From Neorhizobium populisoli (lineage in GTDB: Bacteria > Pseudomonadota > Alphaproteobacteria > Rhizobiales > Rhizobiaceae), in assembly GCF_019430945.1 (NCBI RefSeq), contig NZ_JAHYCB010000003.1, positions 310,001 through 374,000 on the forward strand: a DNA stretch of 64,000 nt. Reading direction: 5' to 3'. The notes below the pieces were generated by a model. The model made no database searches, was not told the origin of the DNA, and saw only the letters and a list, made by a program, of their open reading frames with translations. The translations under genes and the position numbers were made by a program. Positions within the stretch are counted from its first letter, which is position 1; every line of letters begins with the position of its first letter. Of the stretch, positions 1 through 12,982 are shown piece by piece.

Positions 1-90
1 AAGGCTCTTCAAACACAGCAACAACTGGCGACGCAGTCGCTGACAATCGCCAATAGCGACTCCCAGAACATTCTGACACTCTTCCGTTGA
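1..90 (+). CDS. flagellin, C-terminal end (partial)
   Basis: The first 30 codons of the window are open and end in TGA at 88-90. The 29 residues end in ANSDSQNILTLFR and contain the heptad-like ALQTQQQLATQSL stretch, which is the conserved C-terminal D0 helix of rhizobial flagellins. This helix packs in the core of the flagellar filament. The rest of the gene lies outside the window, so which flagellin paralogue it is cannot be told. No convincing terminator follows; only a weak hairpin near 175-193 with an A/T tail is visible. Confidence 0.85.
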   Translation, partial: KALQTQQQLATQSLTIANSDSQNILTLFR

Positions 91-285
91 TCGCTCTTTC
101 GCCGCGAGCATCGGGATTTTCACAATCCGTTAACCATAAATTTGCTTTTTCCTTAGATAGTTTAAGAAAGCACTCATGCGCGAAGAAACGCATTAAAAAA
201 CATACACTTACCCGCAAATCAGCAGTGTATGTCGATAATGCAGAATTTTCCGCTGGGCAGATAATTCCGATCGCGGACCGCATTG

Positions 286-1827
286 ATGACGATGAGAACA
301 GCAAAAGGCAGAACGCGCGCGCGGCAGAAGGCTGCGCTTGCACTGTTGCTGGCCTGCTCAGCGCTCACCTCTCCTGTTTCGGCGCAAACACAATCGAACC
401 GTACGGTATTTCCAGCACAAGGCAGCGCCCTTCCCTCCGCGGCGGATGCGACAGCCGTTGGCACGAGCAGCGCACTTCGCGGCACCACGACATCTCAGAC
501 CCGCACAGGCCAGCAGGCGGCAACAGACGCCAGCAATTCCCAAGCCCAACCCGATGCGACAGTCGCCACCGGCACCATTCCAGCCAATGGCAACCAGGAC
601 GCCGATGTCGAACCGCCGTATGCGGACGATCTCAACCAGCCCACCGAGCAGGATCTGGATCCCGGCACCACGCCGGTTCAGTCCCAGGAATTGCCGCGCG
701 AGCCTGGCGATCCGACCGGCATCCGCGTCGGCAGTTTTCTGCTGCGCCCGTCTATCAGCCAGGGCATCGATACGGAAATCACCCGCTCCAACAGTGCCAA
801 GACCCGACGCGACTATCTCTCGACCGGCATTCGCGGCACGCTTTCCTCCGACTGGTCGCGCCATTCGCTGACCGTCACCGGTGAAGGCACGTTTGAACGC
901 AATATCAGCGGCGGCCAGCAGGGCGAGCGTCCGGAGGCGAATATCAACGCCGATCTGCGGCTCGACCTTTCCAACGATACGATCGCTCATATCACCGGCG
1001 GCTACAGCTTCACCCGCGAAGACGATTACGATCCGAACGCAGTCGGCGGCGCGGCAACACAGTCCGGCTTGCATCAGTTCACCACAGGTTCGTCGATCGA
1101 GCGCGATTTCGGCAAGGTCCGCGGCCTGGCGGCACTCAACCTGAGGCGATCGGACTATACGGATGCGAAACTGTCCGACGGCTCGACACTGAGCATGAAG
1201 GACCGCAACAATACCGGCATCGACGGAAGGCTTCGCCTCGGTTACGAACTCTCGCCGGCAATCATACCCTTCCTGGAAGTTGGAACGGGCCACACATTCT
1301 ATGACCGCCGTCGCGATTTCTCGGGCTATCAGCGCTCATCGCAGAGCTACGCGGCAAGGACCGGCGTGCAGTTCGACCTTGGTGAAAAACTGCGAGGCGA
1401 GGTCGGCACAGGTTACGAGGTGGTCGATTATCAGGACAGCCGCCTGAAATCGATCGGCGCCGTGACCTTCAACGGCAATGCCACCTGGTCTCCAAAACGC
1501 GGCACGGATGTCGATCTCGGCCTGCGCACCACCGTGCAGGATTCGACGACACCCCGCCAGAGCGGCTGGGTGGAATACCAGCTCACGGCCGCCGTGGCGC
1601 ATGAACTGCGCGACAATCTCGTCGCCCGCCTGACCAGCACCGCCACGCTGCGCGATTTTCCGAGCGGTATGAGCGACGAAACCGTCTGGGTCGGCGGCGC
1701 CGAGCTCAGCTGGGCGATCAACCGCTATCTCGATCTGACCGGCAACGTGGAATATGAGCGCTCCAGCGGCGGCGGCTCCAATGACCGCATCGTCCGCGCC
1801 GGTGTCGGCCTGACGTTGAAGCGATAG
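286..1827 (+). CDS. outer-membrane beta-barrel protein
   Basis: This 513-residue protein starts with a basic n-region and a hydrophobic signal sequence (AALALLLACSALTSPVSAQ, cleavage expected near residue 34). A low-complexity Thr/Ser/Ala/Gln/Pro region runs to about residue 150. The rest is rich in alternating polar/hydrophobic strands such as LRLGYELSPAIIPFLEVGTGH and ends in VGLTLKR, as expected for an outer-membrane barrel of the BBP2-type family. It is probably a porin-like or surface protein; the substrate is unknown. ATG 286 and ATG 292 are both possible starts (a TTG lies at 283). It follows the flagellin gene by about 195 bases, but nothing ties it to motility. Confidence 0.7.
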   Translation: MTMRTAKGRTRARQKAALALLLACSALTSPVSAQTQSNRTVFPAQGSALPSAADATAVGTSSALRGTTTSQTRTGQQAATDASNSQAQPDATVATGTIPANGNQDADVEPPYADDLNQPTEQDLDPGTTPVQSQELPREPGDPTGIRVGSFLLRPSISQGIDTEITRSNSAKTRRDYLSTGIRGTLSSDWSRHSLTVTGEGTFERNISGGQQGERPEANINADLRLDLSNDTIAHITGGYSFTREDDYDPNAVGGAATQSGLHQFTTGSSIERDFGKVRGLAALNLRRSDYTDAKLSDGSTLSMKDRNNTGIDGRLRLGYELSPAIIPFLEVGTGHTFYDRRRDFSGYQRSSQSYAARTGVQFDLGEKLRGEVGTGYEVVDYQDSRLKSIGAVTFNGNATWSPKRGTDVDLGLRTTVQDSTTPRQSGWVEYQLTAAVAHELRDNLVARLTSTATLRDFPSGMSDETVWVGGAELSWAINRYLDLTGNVEYERSSGGGSNDRIVRAGVGLTLKR

Positions 1828-2018
1828 ACCCCAGCTCGAAATAATTGCGCGAAAAGTAGGCCTGACACAGGTCCAGCGTGCCGCAACCAGGGAATAGTTT
1901 TGGAGATTATTACCGGCTCGGCAGCAGGAGGGTCACAGGCCTTCGGAAATCCTTGACTGCCTCAGAATGTATGGCCGCCATTCGGTTTCGCCGATAACCA
2001 TGATCGGCGGTTCAAATG

Positions 2019-2051
2019 AAAACCCCTCATAGCCGCGCTAGGAGGGGTTTT
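2019..2051. terminator. bidirectional intrinsic terminator
   Basis: A perfect 10-bp stem (AAAACCCCTC paired with GAGGGGTTTT) flanks a 13-nt loop. T-runs are present on both strands, so it can serve the beta-barrel gene ending at 1827 and galU ending at 2093 on the opposite strand. Confidence 0.85.
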
Positions 2052-2092
2052 CGTGACGTGGTCTCGGCATCCCTCGGCGGGATGCAGAAATG

Positions 2093-2980
2093 TTACTTCA
2101 GCGAAGCGAGCAGCGCCTTCATCGGCTCCTCGATCGCCGGACGGATGTCCGGGCGCTTCAGAGCGAATGCGAGGTTTGCCAGGATGAAGCCATCCTTGGC
2201 GCCGCAGTCATAGGTCTCGCCCTTGAACGGATAGGCTGCGAAATCCTGACCCTTGGCAAGCGCCAGCATGCCGTCAGTGAGCTGGATTTCGTTGCCTGCA
2301 CCGCGTTCCTGGGTTTCCAGGATCTTGAAAATCTCCGGCTGCAAAATGTAGCGGCCATTGATGTAGAGGTTGGAAGGCGCCGTGCCCTTGGCCGGCTTTT
2401 CGACCATCTGGGTGATCTTGAAACCTTCGCCGATCGCGTCGCCCACGCCGACGATGCCGTATTTGTGGGCCTGTTCCGGATCGCATTCCTGCACGGCGAT
2501 GACGTTGCCGCCGCTATGCTCGTAGAGATCGACCATGCCCTTGAGGCAGCCCTTCTCGGCCGACATGATCATATCCGGCAGGAGAACGGCGAACGGTTCG
2601 TTGCCGACGATATCGCGGGCGCACCAGACGGCGTGGCCGAGGCCGAGCGGCACCTGCTGGCGGGTAAAGCTCGCCGTGCCGGCCTTCGGCAGGATATGCG
2701 AGAGCAGCGTCAGCTCCGCATTCTTGTTGCGCTCGCGCAGCATCTGCTCGAGCTCGAACTGGATGTCGAAATAGTCTTCGATGACGCCCTTGCCGCGGCC
2801 GGTCACGAATACGAAGTGTTCGATCCCGGCTTCTGCCGCTTCATCCACCACATACTGGATGACCGGTTTGTCGACGACCGTCAGCATTTCCTTCGGCACC
2901 GCCTTGGTCGCGGGCAGGAAGCGCGTGCCCAGACCTGCTACCGGAAAGACTGCCTTACGGATCTTCTGTTGTTGTGCCAC
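2093..2980 (-). CDS. galU: UTP--glucose-1-phosphate uridylyltransferase
   Basis: The 295-residue protein makes UDP-glucose from UTP and glucose-1-phosphate in the cytoplasm, feeding exopolysaccharide, LPS and cyclic glucan synthesis. The N-terminus carries the nucleotidyltransferase signature ([20 protein letters not shown]) followed by [12 protein letters not shown], both typical of bacterial GalU (called ExoN in some rhizobia). The length matches the family. It is transcribed alone, convergent with the beta-barrel gene and divergent from the lytic transglycosylase, so the 203-base gap 2981-3183 must hold both promoters. The AGGAGG just before the ATG supports this start. Confidence 0.95.
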   Translation of the reverse strand: MAQQQKIRKAVFPVAGLGTRFLPATKAVPKEMLTVVDKPVIQYVVDEAAEAGIEHFVFVTGRGKGVIEDYFDIQFELEQMLRERNKNAELTLLSHILPKAGTASFTRQQVPLGLGHAVWCARDIVGNEPFAVLLPDMIMSAEKGCLKGMVDLYEHSGGNVIAVQECDPEQAHKYGIVGVGDAIGEGFKITQMVEKPAKGTAPSNLYINGRYILQPEIFKILETQERGAGNEIQLTDGMLALAKGQDFAAYPFKGETYDCGAKDGFILANLAFALKRPDIRPAIEEPMKALLASLK

Positions 2981-3183
2981 TCATGCCTCCTGAAAAGCAC
3001 ATCATTGTGCAAACTGTACGATTCATGGCGTCTAAATACGAAATGCTACGATTTCGCAAAGACTGCCTTTGATCGCGTTTCCATGGTAAAGAATTTGTTG
3101 ACCCTATTTTGTTATTACATCGTTAAGCCGCATGCCACTCTTGCCGCAAGGCTTGGTTAAAAGAAGAATGGACACGACTGCCG

Positions 3184-4401
3184 ATGAGCACGTTTCGCAT
3201 CAACCTCCTGCGCGGAGCCTTTCTTTCCCTGGTTGCCGGGCTGACCGCGGCAATGCCGATAGATGCTCGGGCAGACGCCGGTTTCAAGGCATGGGTCGTA
3301 AAATTCTATGACACGGCCGCTAAGGCCGGCATTAGCCGCACCACCTATGATCGTGCTTTCGCAGGCATTTCCGAGCCGGATCAGGACGTGCTCGACAAGG
3401 CCAATTACCAGCCGGAATTCAAGTCGCGCATCTGGGATTATCTCGATTCCCGCGTGAACCCCTACACGGTGAAGATCGGCCGCGAGATGGCGGCCAAGCA
3501 TGGTTCGACGCTGAATGCGATCGAGCGCCATTTCGGCGTCGACAAGAATATCCTTCTCGCCATCTGGTCGATGGAATCGAATTATGGCGCAGCGCTTGAG
3601 AAGCCGGATCGCCTGCATCACGTGCCGCAGGCGCTTGCAACGCTTGCCTGGGGCGATCCCAAGCGCGCCAAATTCGCCCGCAACCAGCTGATCGCCGCTC
3701 TCAAGATCCTGCAGTCCGGTGATATCACGCCGAAACAGCTGACCGGCTCCTGGGCCGGCGCCATGGGCCATACGCAGTTCATCCCGACCAGCTACCTGCT
3801 TTACGCGATCGATGCCGACGGCAATGGCAAGCGCGACATCTGGCACTCGGTGCCGGACGCGCTGGCGACCTCCGCCAACCTGCTGGCCAAGAACGGCTGG
3901 ACTACCGGCAAGACCTGGGGTTACGAAGCCGTATTGCCGGCCGGTGCCGGAAAGCTTGAAGGCCAGACAAAAACGCTCGGTGAGTGGGCGAAGCTCGGTT
4001 TCGCACGCCCCAACGGCAAGAATTTTCCGCGCGGCGCCGATCGCGCCACGCTGAAGCTGATGGCTGGCTCCGATGGTCCGGCTTTCCTGATGCTCGCCAA
4101 CTTCTTCACCATCAAGAAGTACAATGCAGCGGATAGCTACGCGATTGCCGTTGGCCTTCTGGCAGACGAGATCGCCGGCGTCGGCGGCGTGCAGCAGCGC
4201 TGGCCGCGGCCGGATGGCACGCTCGACATCAAGGAAAAATTCGAGCTGCAGCACCGTATGAAGGAGCTCGGTTATTACGAGGGCGAGGTCGACGGCAATT
4301 TCGGCTCTGGCTCCAAGGCCGCGATTTCCGCCATTCAGAAACGGCTCGGCATGCAGCAGAGCGGGGAGCCTTCGCAGCAGCTTCTCAAAGCTTTGCGTTG
4401 A
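3184..4401 (+). CDS. lytic murein transglycosylase (MltB-like, SLT_2) with peptidoglycan-binding domain
   Basis: This 405-residue exported enzyme should cleave the MurNAc-GlcNAc bond of peptidoglycan in the periplasm. A signal peptide occupies about residues 1-30 (ending in DARADA). The SLT_2 domain follows, with the catalytic glutamate in SMESNYG near residue 130 and the GAMGHTQFIPTSY motif further on. The C-terminal ~60 residues (MKELGYYEGEVDGNFGSGS) form a PG_binding_1 repeat. No lipobox cysteine is seen, unlike E. coli MltB, so a soluble periplasmic form is expected. The neighbouring secreted SGNH protein downstream is on the same strand, 76 bases away. Confidence 0.92.
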   Translation: MSTFRINLLRGAFLSLVAGLTAAMPIDARADAGFKAWVVKFYDTAAKAGISRTTYDRAFAGISEPDQDVLDKANYQPEFKSRIWDYLDSRVNPYTVKIGREMAAKHGSTLNAIERHFGVDKNILLAIWSMESNYGAALEKPDRLHHVPQALATLAWGDPKRAKFARNQLIAALKILQSGDITPKQLTGSWAGAMGHTQFIPTSYLLYAIDADGNGKRDIWHSVPDALATSANLLAKNGWTTGKTWGYEAVLPAGAGKLEGQTKTLGEWAKLGFARPNGKNFPRGADRATLKLMAGSDGPAFLMLANFFTIKKYNAADSYAIAVGLLADEIAGVGGVQQRWPRPDGTLDIKEKFELQHRMKELGYYEGEVDGNFGSGSKAAISAIQKRLGMQQSGEPSQQLLKALR

Positions 4402-4477
4402 CAAGCGGACCCGATGCTCCACATCGTTTCAGACGCCATGGCACAGCATGGAATCCGCATCGAGCCGCTTGGGAGGC

Positions 4478-5740
4478 ATGACGTCTTTGGCTAGATCCTG
4501 GCGAAACAGCATATGGATGCGCGTATCTTGCCTTGCCTTTGGATTGGCGGTCGCGATGCCGCTTGCCCCTGTTCCGGCAAGCGCCCAGGAACCTGCCCCG
4601 CGCCGTAACCTTCTCGACATGCTGTTCGGCGGACCGCGTTACGAACGGCGTTCTGACAGAAACGACCGGTATGACCGCTACGACCGTGATGAGCCAAACC
4701 AGCGGTACGAACGGCGCTATTATCGCGATGGCTCCATAGTCGACGTTCCCTCCCGCCCGCAGCGAAGCCGCCCGGCCGGCACTGGTCGTGCAGCAGTACC
4801 ACGTCCGCAGGCGCCGGTTACGCCGGCGGTTATCGAGCCCGTCGCCAAACTTGAAAATGCCAAGGATGTGCTGGTGGTCGGCGATTTCATGGCCGGCGGC
4901 CTCGGCGGCGAACTAGATACGACCTTTGCGGCCTCGCCGGGGGTAGCAGTCACTGACCGAAGCGACGTTGCCTCGGGTCTGGTGCGCGAAGATCATTTCG
5001 ACTGGCAAGCGCAGCTTCCGACCATACTGGACGACGTGAAGCCGTCCGTCGTCGTTATCATGATCGGCGCCAACGACCGCCAGCAGATGGATATCGGCAA
5101 TACGGCTGAAAAATTCCGCACCGATGCGTGGTTCAAGGAATATGAGGCGCGCGTCGCAAAGATCGCCGGTACCGTTTCGGCGCGCAAAATCCCGCTTCTC
5201 TGGGTTGGGTTGCCGTCCTTTCAGTCTCCCTCGATGATGGCGGATGCAGTGACGCTGAACGCCATCTATCGCGCCCAAACGGAGAAGGTCGGCGGTGAAT
5301 TCGTCGATATCTGGGAAGGGTTCGTCGACGAGGACGGCAAGTTCATCACCACCGGTTCGGACGTCAACGGCCAGCAGGTGCGCCTGCGCGGCTCCGACGG
5401 CATTATCTTCACCAAGGCCGGCAAGCAGAAGCTTGCCTTCTATGTTGAAAAATTCGTCCGCCGGCATGTGGGCGAAATGGCGAGCCCCGATCTCGTCAAA
5501 CTCGACGGCACCAACCTGCCGCCGCTCGCCACGCTTCCGAACGCCGCCGGCCAGACGGTTCCGGCAGTGCCGATCAGCCTCTCCGATCCGGAACTCGACG
5601 GCGGCAAGGATCTTCTGGGCGCCGCGCCACTGCCGGTCGTTGCGGTGGAAACGCCAAGGGACAAGCTGGTCAAACGCGGCGAACTGGCGCCACCGCCGGC
5701 TGGGCGGGTAGATGATTACAAGGTGAAGGTGGCGCAGTAG
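4478..5740 (+). CDS. secreted SGNH-fold protein (DUF459)
   Basis: A 420-residue exported protein of the DUF459 branch of SGNH hydrolases. A signal sequence (SCLAFGLAVAMPLAPVPASAQ) is followed by an Arg/Tyr/Asp-rich linker (about residues 50-90, repeats of RYDRY type), then the SGNH-like fold at about 125-325. The GxND block is clear (VVIMIGANDR). However, block I reads VVGDFMAGGL with Phe where the nucleophilic Ser of GDS is expected, and the final block reads DGIIFTKAG without the catalytic His. It may therefore bind rather than cleave. In-frame ATGs at 4448, 4478 and 4517 are possible starts; 4517 leaves the shortest intact signal peptide. Confidence 0.8.
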   Translation: MTSLARSWRNSIWMRVSCLAFGLAVAMPLAPVPASAQEPAPRRNLLDMLFGGPRYERRSDRNDRYDRYDRDEPNQRYERRYYRDGSIVDVPSRPQRSRPAGTGRAAVPRPQAPVTPAVIEPVAKLENAKDVLVVGDFMAGGLGGELDTTFAASPGVAVTDRSDVASGLVREDHFDWQAQLPTILDDVKPSVVVIMIGANDRQQMDIGNTAEKFRTDAWFKEYEARVAKIAGTVSARKIPLLWVGLPSFQSPSMMADAVTLNAIYRAQTEKVGGEFVDIWEGFVDEDGKFITTGSDVNGQQVRLRGSDGIIFTKAGKQKLAFYVEKFVRRHVGEMASPDLVKLDGTNLPPLATLPNAAGQTVPAVPISLSDPELDGGKDLLGAAPLPVVAVETPRDKLVKRGELAPPPAGRVDDYKVKVAQ

Positions 5741-5817
5741 AGCGGCGCATCGAAACGCCGGCCCTACCTAAGCTAATCAGGCAATTGCGTGCTGAAATTC
5801 GGCAGTGCTGCGGACGT

Positions 5818-5968
5818 CCTTCTTCCCCCTTGCGCGGAAGATGTCAGCGGAGCTGACAGATGGGGGTGGTGCCACGAACCAGACGGTGGAGATTGCTGAA
5901 CCACCGCATCTGTCGCTAATGGCGACATCTTCCCCGCAAGGGGGAAGATGGGAGTGTGCCGCAACACC
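5818..5968. repeat. mosaic inverted-repeat element, copy 1
   Basis: This GC-rich non-coding element fills most of the 317-base gap between the DUF459 gene and gltD. Its two arms are inverted copies of a TTCCCCCTTGCGGGGAAGATG-like unit (left about 5821-5845, right about 5925-5950), each followed by a small hairpin such as GTCAGCGGAGCTGAC. The flank GCGGCACACTCCCATC next to the unit is found again, in opposite orientation, at 45459-45475. It resembles the rhizobial intergenic mosaic elements (RIME-like). Open frames through it are not genes. Confidence 0.8.
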
Positions 5969-6057
5969 CAACATTTTACGAGACTGCCCACTCGCTGGAG
6001 AGATGTGCAGCACAGAGGAGGCATCTGACTCAAACGTCAACGATGCCTCTCAAAAAT

Positions 6058-7512
6058 TCACCGCGGCAGAACCGAGCTTCCCATCAGCGCCTCGTCGATC
6101 GCCCGCGCAGCCTGTCGGCCTTCGCGGATCGCCCAGACCACCAGCGACTGGCCACGGCGCACGTCGCCTGCCGTCCAGAGCTTGTCGACTGAGGTCTTGT
6201 AATCTTTTTCGTTGGCGATGACGTTGGTCGAGCCACGCCGATCTACATTGAGGCTGAGCTTGCCGTCGAGTTCCTTGACCATGCCGTCCATCAGCGGGCC
6301 CGAGAAACCGATGGCGATGAAGGCGAGGTCAGCCTTGATGATGAAATCCGTGCCGGCGATCGGCTTGCGGCGCTCATCGACTTCGCAGCAACGCACGCCG
6401 GTGAGCTGACCGTCTTCGCCGATGAATTCAAGCGTTGCCACTTGGAATTCGCGCACCGCACCTTCTGCCTGCGAGGACGAAGTGCGCATCTTGGTGGCCC
6501 AGAACGGCCAGACGGCAAGCTTGTCTTCCTTTTCCGGCGGCTGTGGGCGGATGTCGAGCTGGGTTACCTTCACGGCACCCTGGCGGAAGGCCGTACCGAC
6601 GCAGTCGGACGCCGTATCGCCACCGCCGACAACGACGACATGCTTGGCACCCGCCAGGATCGGCTCGGCTGCCCAGGCGACGCTGTCGATGTTCTCGCGA
6701 CCGATGCGGCGGTTCTGTTGCACGAGGTAAGGCATGGCATCGTAAACGCCGTTGAGATCGGCGCCCGGAATGCCGGCCGGACGCGGGGTTTCCGAACCGC
6801 CGCAATAAACGACCGCGTCATGTTCGGCGATCAGCTTTTCAGCCGGGATATCGACACCGATATTGGCGCCGTAATGGAAGGTCACGCCTTCGCCCGTCAA
6901 CTGCTCGACGCGGCGGTCGATGAAGTTCTTCTCCATCTTGAAGTCCGGAATGCCGTAGCGCAGCAGGCCGCCGGCCTTGGACTCGCGCTCATAGACATGC
7001 ACTTCGTGGCCGGCGCGGGCAAGCTGCTGCGCCGCCGCCATGCCTGCCGGACCGGAACCGATGACGGCAACCTTCTTGCCCGTCTTCACGGTGGCCGGCT
7101 GCGGCACGATGTAACCCAGCTCATAAGCCTTGTCGGCAATTGCTTGCTCGACCGTCTTGATCGCCACCGGCGTGTCTTCGAGATTCAACGTGCAGGCTTC
7201 CTCGCAAGGCGCGGGGCAGACGCGGCCGGTGAATTCCGGGAAGTTGTTGGTGGAATGGAGGTTACGGATCGCCTCCTCCCACTTGTTGTTATAGACGAGA
7301 TCGTTCCAGTCCGGGATCTGGTTATGAACCGGACAGCCGGTCGGACCGTGGCAATAGGGAATGCCACAGTCCATGCAGCGCGCCGCCTGCTTGGTGACTT
7401 CCGCATCCGACATCGGAATGGTGAATTCGCGGAAATGGCGGATACGATCCGACGCCGGCTGATACTTCGCCACGCTGCGGTCGATTTCCAGAAAACCCGT
7501 TACCTTGCCCAT
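6058..7512 (-). CDS. gltD: glutamate synthase (NADPH) small subunit
   Basis: The 484-residue beta subunit passes electrons from NADPH via FAD and Fe-S clusters to GltB, for glutamate formation from glutamine and 2-oxoglutarate. The N-terminus has the cysteine clusters CMDCGIPYCHGPTGC and CPAPCEEAC that ligate two 4Fe-4S clusters. The FAD motif GSGPAGMAAAQQLARAG and the NADPH motif GGGDTASDC follow, and the FAD-binding tail TAGDVRRGQSLVVWAIREGR is present. The ATG at 7512 is preceded by AGAGG. It lies only 21 bases downstream of vapC, not of gltB, so it may depend on read-through of the toxin-antitoxin unit. Confidence 0.96.
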   Translation of the reverse strand: MGKVTGFLEIDRSVAKYQPASDRIRHFREFTIPMSDAEVTKQAARCMDCGIPYCHGPTGCPVHNQIPDWNDLVYNNKWEEAIRNLHSTNNFPEFTGRVCPAPCEEACTLNLEDTPVAIKTVEQAIADKAYELGYIVPQPATVKTGKKVAVIGSGPAGMAAAQQLARAGHEVHVYERESKAGGLLRYGIPDFKMEKNFIDRRVEQLTGEGVTFHYGANIGVDIPAEKLIAEHDAVVYCGGSETPRPAGIPGADLNGVYDAMPYLVQQNRRIGRENIDSVAWAAEPILAGAKHVVVVGGGDTASDCVGTAFRQGAVKVTQLDIRPQPPEKEDKLAVWPFWATKMRTSSSQAEGAVREFQVATLEFIGEDGQLTGVRCCEVDERRKPIAGTDFIIKADLAFIAIGFSGPLMDGMVKELDGKLSLNVDRRGSTNVIANEKDYKTSVDKLWTAGDVRRGQSLVVWAIREGRQAARAIDEALMGSSVLPR

Positions 7513-7533
7513 GTCTAAACCTCTACTTTGCCG

Positions 7534-7929
7534 CTACCGCAGCCAGTTCTCAATCTTCAATCCCGGCACGCGGGAAAACTCTTTCTCGTTGTCCGTCACC
7601 AAGACCGCATCCAATGCCAAAGCATGAGCAGCGATCCAGAGGTCGTTCGGACCGATATTATTTCCTTGTCTCAGCGCCAGCCGAATATCGGCATAACGCT
7701 GGTCGGTCGGCAGATTGAGCGGCGCCACGTAGAACCGTCGCGTGACAGCAGACACCTTACGCGACAATTCTTCCGACCCGTTCTTCTTGACGCCGTACCA
7801 GACCTCACCATGGGTGATGATACTGATGAAGACGTTTTCTTCTCCCACTTCAGCTAACCGCTCGAACACCCTCCCGCGAGGATCACGAACGATGGCTGAA
7901 ACGATGTTGGTATCAAGCATGAAGCGCAT
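7534..7929 (-). CDS. vapC: PIN-domain ribonuclease toxin (VapC family)
   Basis: A 131-residue PIN-domain protein starting MRFMLDTNIVSAIV, expected to be a site-specific ribonuclease held inactive by VapB. The acidic residues of the PIN active site are visible: Asp6 in LDTN, Glu in THGEVWYG, Asp in NDLWIAAHAL and Asp in VTDNEKEF. The start ATG overlaps the vapB stop by one base (TGATG), a typical translational coupling. The longer frame to 7995 would read back into vapB and is not used. The gene sits between gltB and gltD in the same orientation. Confidence 0.9.
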   Translation of the reverse strand: MRFMLDTNIVSAIVRDPRGRVFERLAEVGEENVFISIITHGEVWYGVKKNGSEELSRKVSAVTRRFYVAPLNLPTDQRYADIRLALRQGNNIGPNDLWIAAHALALDAVLVTDNEKEFSRVPGLKIENWLR

Positions 7930-8201
7930 CACAGGTCGATCTCGTGAAGCGGCGCCAGGTCGTCGTCGCTCGCGACAAAATCTTCCCCAGTCCAAGCTTC
8001 AGCCTGCCTGAGATAGTCGATCAGCCCAGCTGTGATCGCCGTTCGAACGAGAATCGAACCATCGGGCTGCTTGACCATCACGACCTTGTCGCCATCCAGA
8101 TCGAACTCTTTCGGTATCCGTACTGCACGACTGCGACCATTTTTGAAGATACTGACGGTAACGCCACCATCCTCTCGAGACTCCCTCAAATGTTCGTTCA
8201 T
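7929..8201 (-). CDS. vapB: VapB-type antitoxin (AbrB/MazE-like DNA-binding)
   Basis: A 90-residue protein whose first half (VTVSIFKNGRSRAVRIPKEF) is the swapped-hairpin AbrB/SpoVT-like DNA-binding fold of VapB antitoxins; the acidic C-terminal half (EAWTGEDFVASDDDLAP) should wrap the VapC toxin. GGAGG lies five to six bases before the ATG at 8201. It lies 59 bases after the gltB stop, and that gap contains a near-ideal palindromic operator, so it probably represses its own promoter together with VapC. Confidence 0.88.
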   Translation of the reverse strand: MNEHLRESREDGGVTVSIFKNGRSRAVRIPKEFDLDGDKVVMVKQPDGSILVRTAITAGLIDYLRQAEAWTGEDFVASDDDLAPLHEIDL

Positions 8202-8216
8202 CGCACCCTCCGCTAC

Positions 8217-8241
8217 TGTGATATGCCATCAGCATATCACA
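8217..8241. promoter_or_regulatory. VapB operator palindrome
   Basis: TGTGATATGC and GCATATCACA form a perfect 10-bp inverted repeat with a 5-base centre, located 16 bases upstream of the vapB start codon and downstream of gltB. The position and symmetry fit autorepression by the VapBC complex. Operator function is inferred. Confidence 0.75.
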
Positions 8242-8260
8242 GCCTCAGAGCCTGTTAAAG

Positions 8261-12982
<4,722 letters not shown>

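Noticed and set aside
175..193. Terminator after the flagellin gene
   Set aside because: Only a 5-bp stem (ATGCG/CGCAT) with an A-rich tail; too weak to call.
3157..4422. 421-codon minus-strand frame opposite the lytic transglycosylase
   Set aside because: It mirrors the mltB-like gene exactly and shows no family motif; the plus strand has signal peptide and catalytic residues.
5805..6221. Small frames through the 5.8-6.0 kb and 45.4-45.6 kb gaps
   Set aside because: These gaps are mosaic repeat DNA. The frames are not conserved between copies, and several translations contain the same repeat-derived SPQGGRWECA-like peptides.
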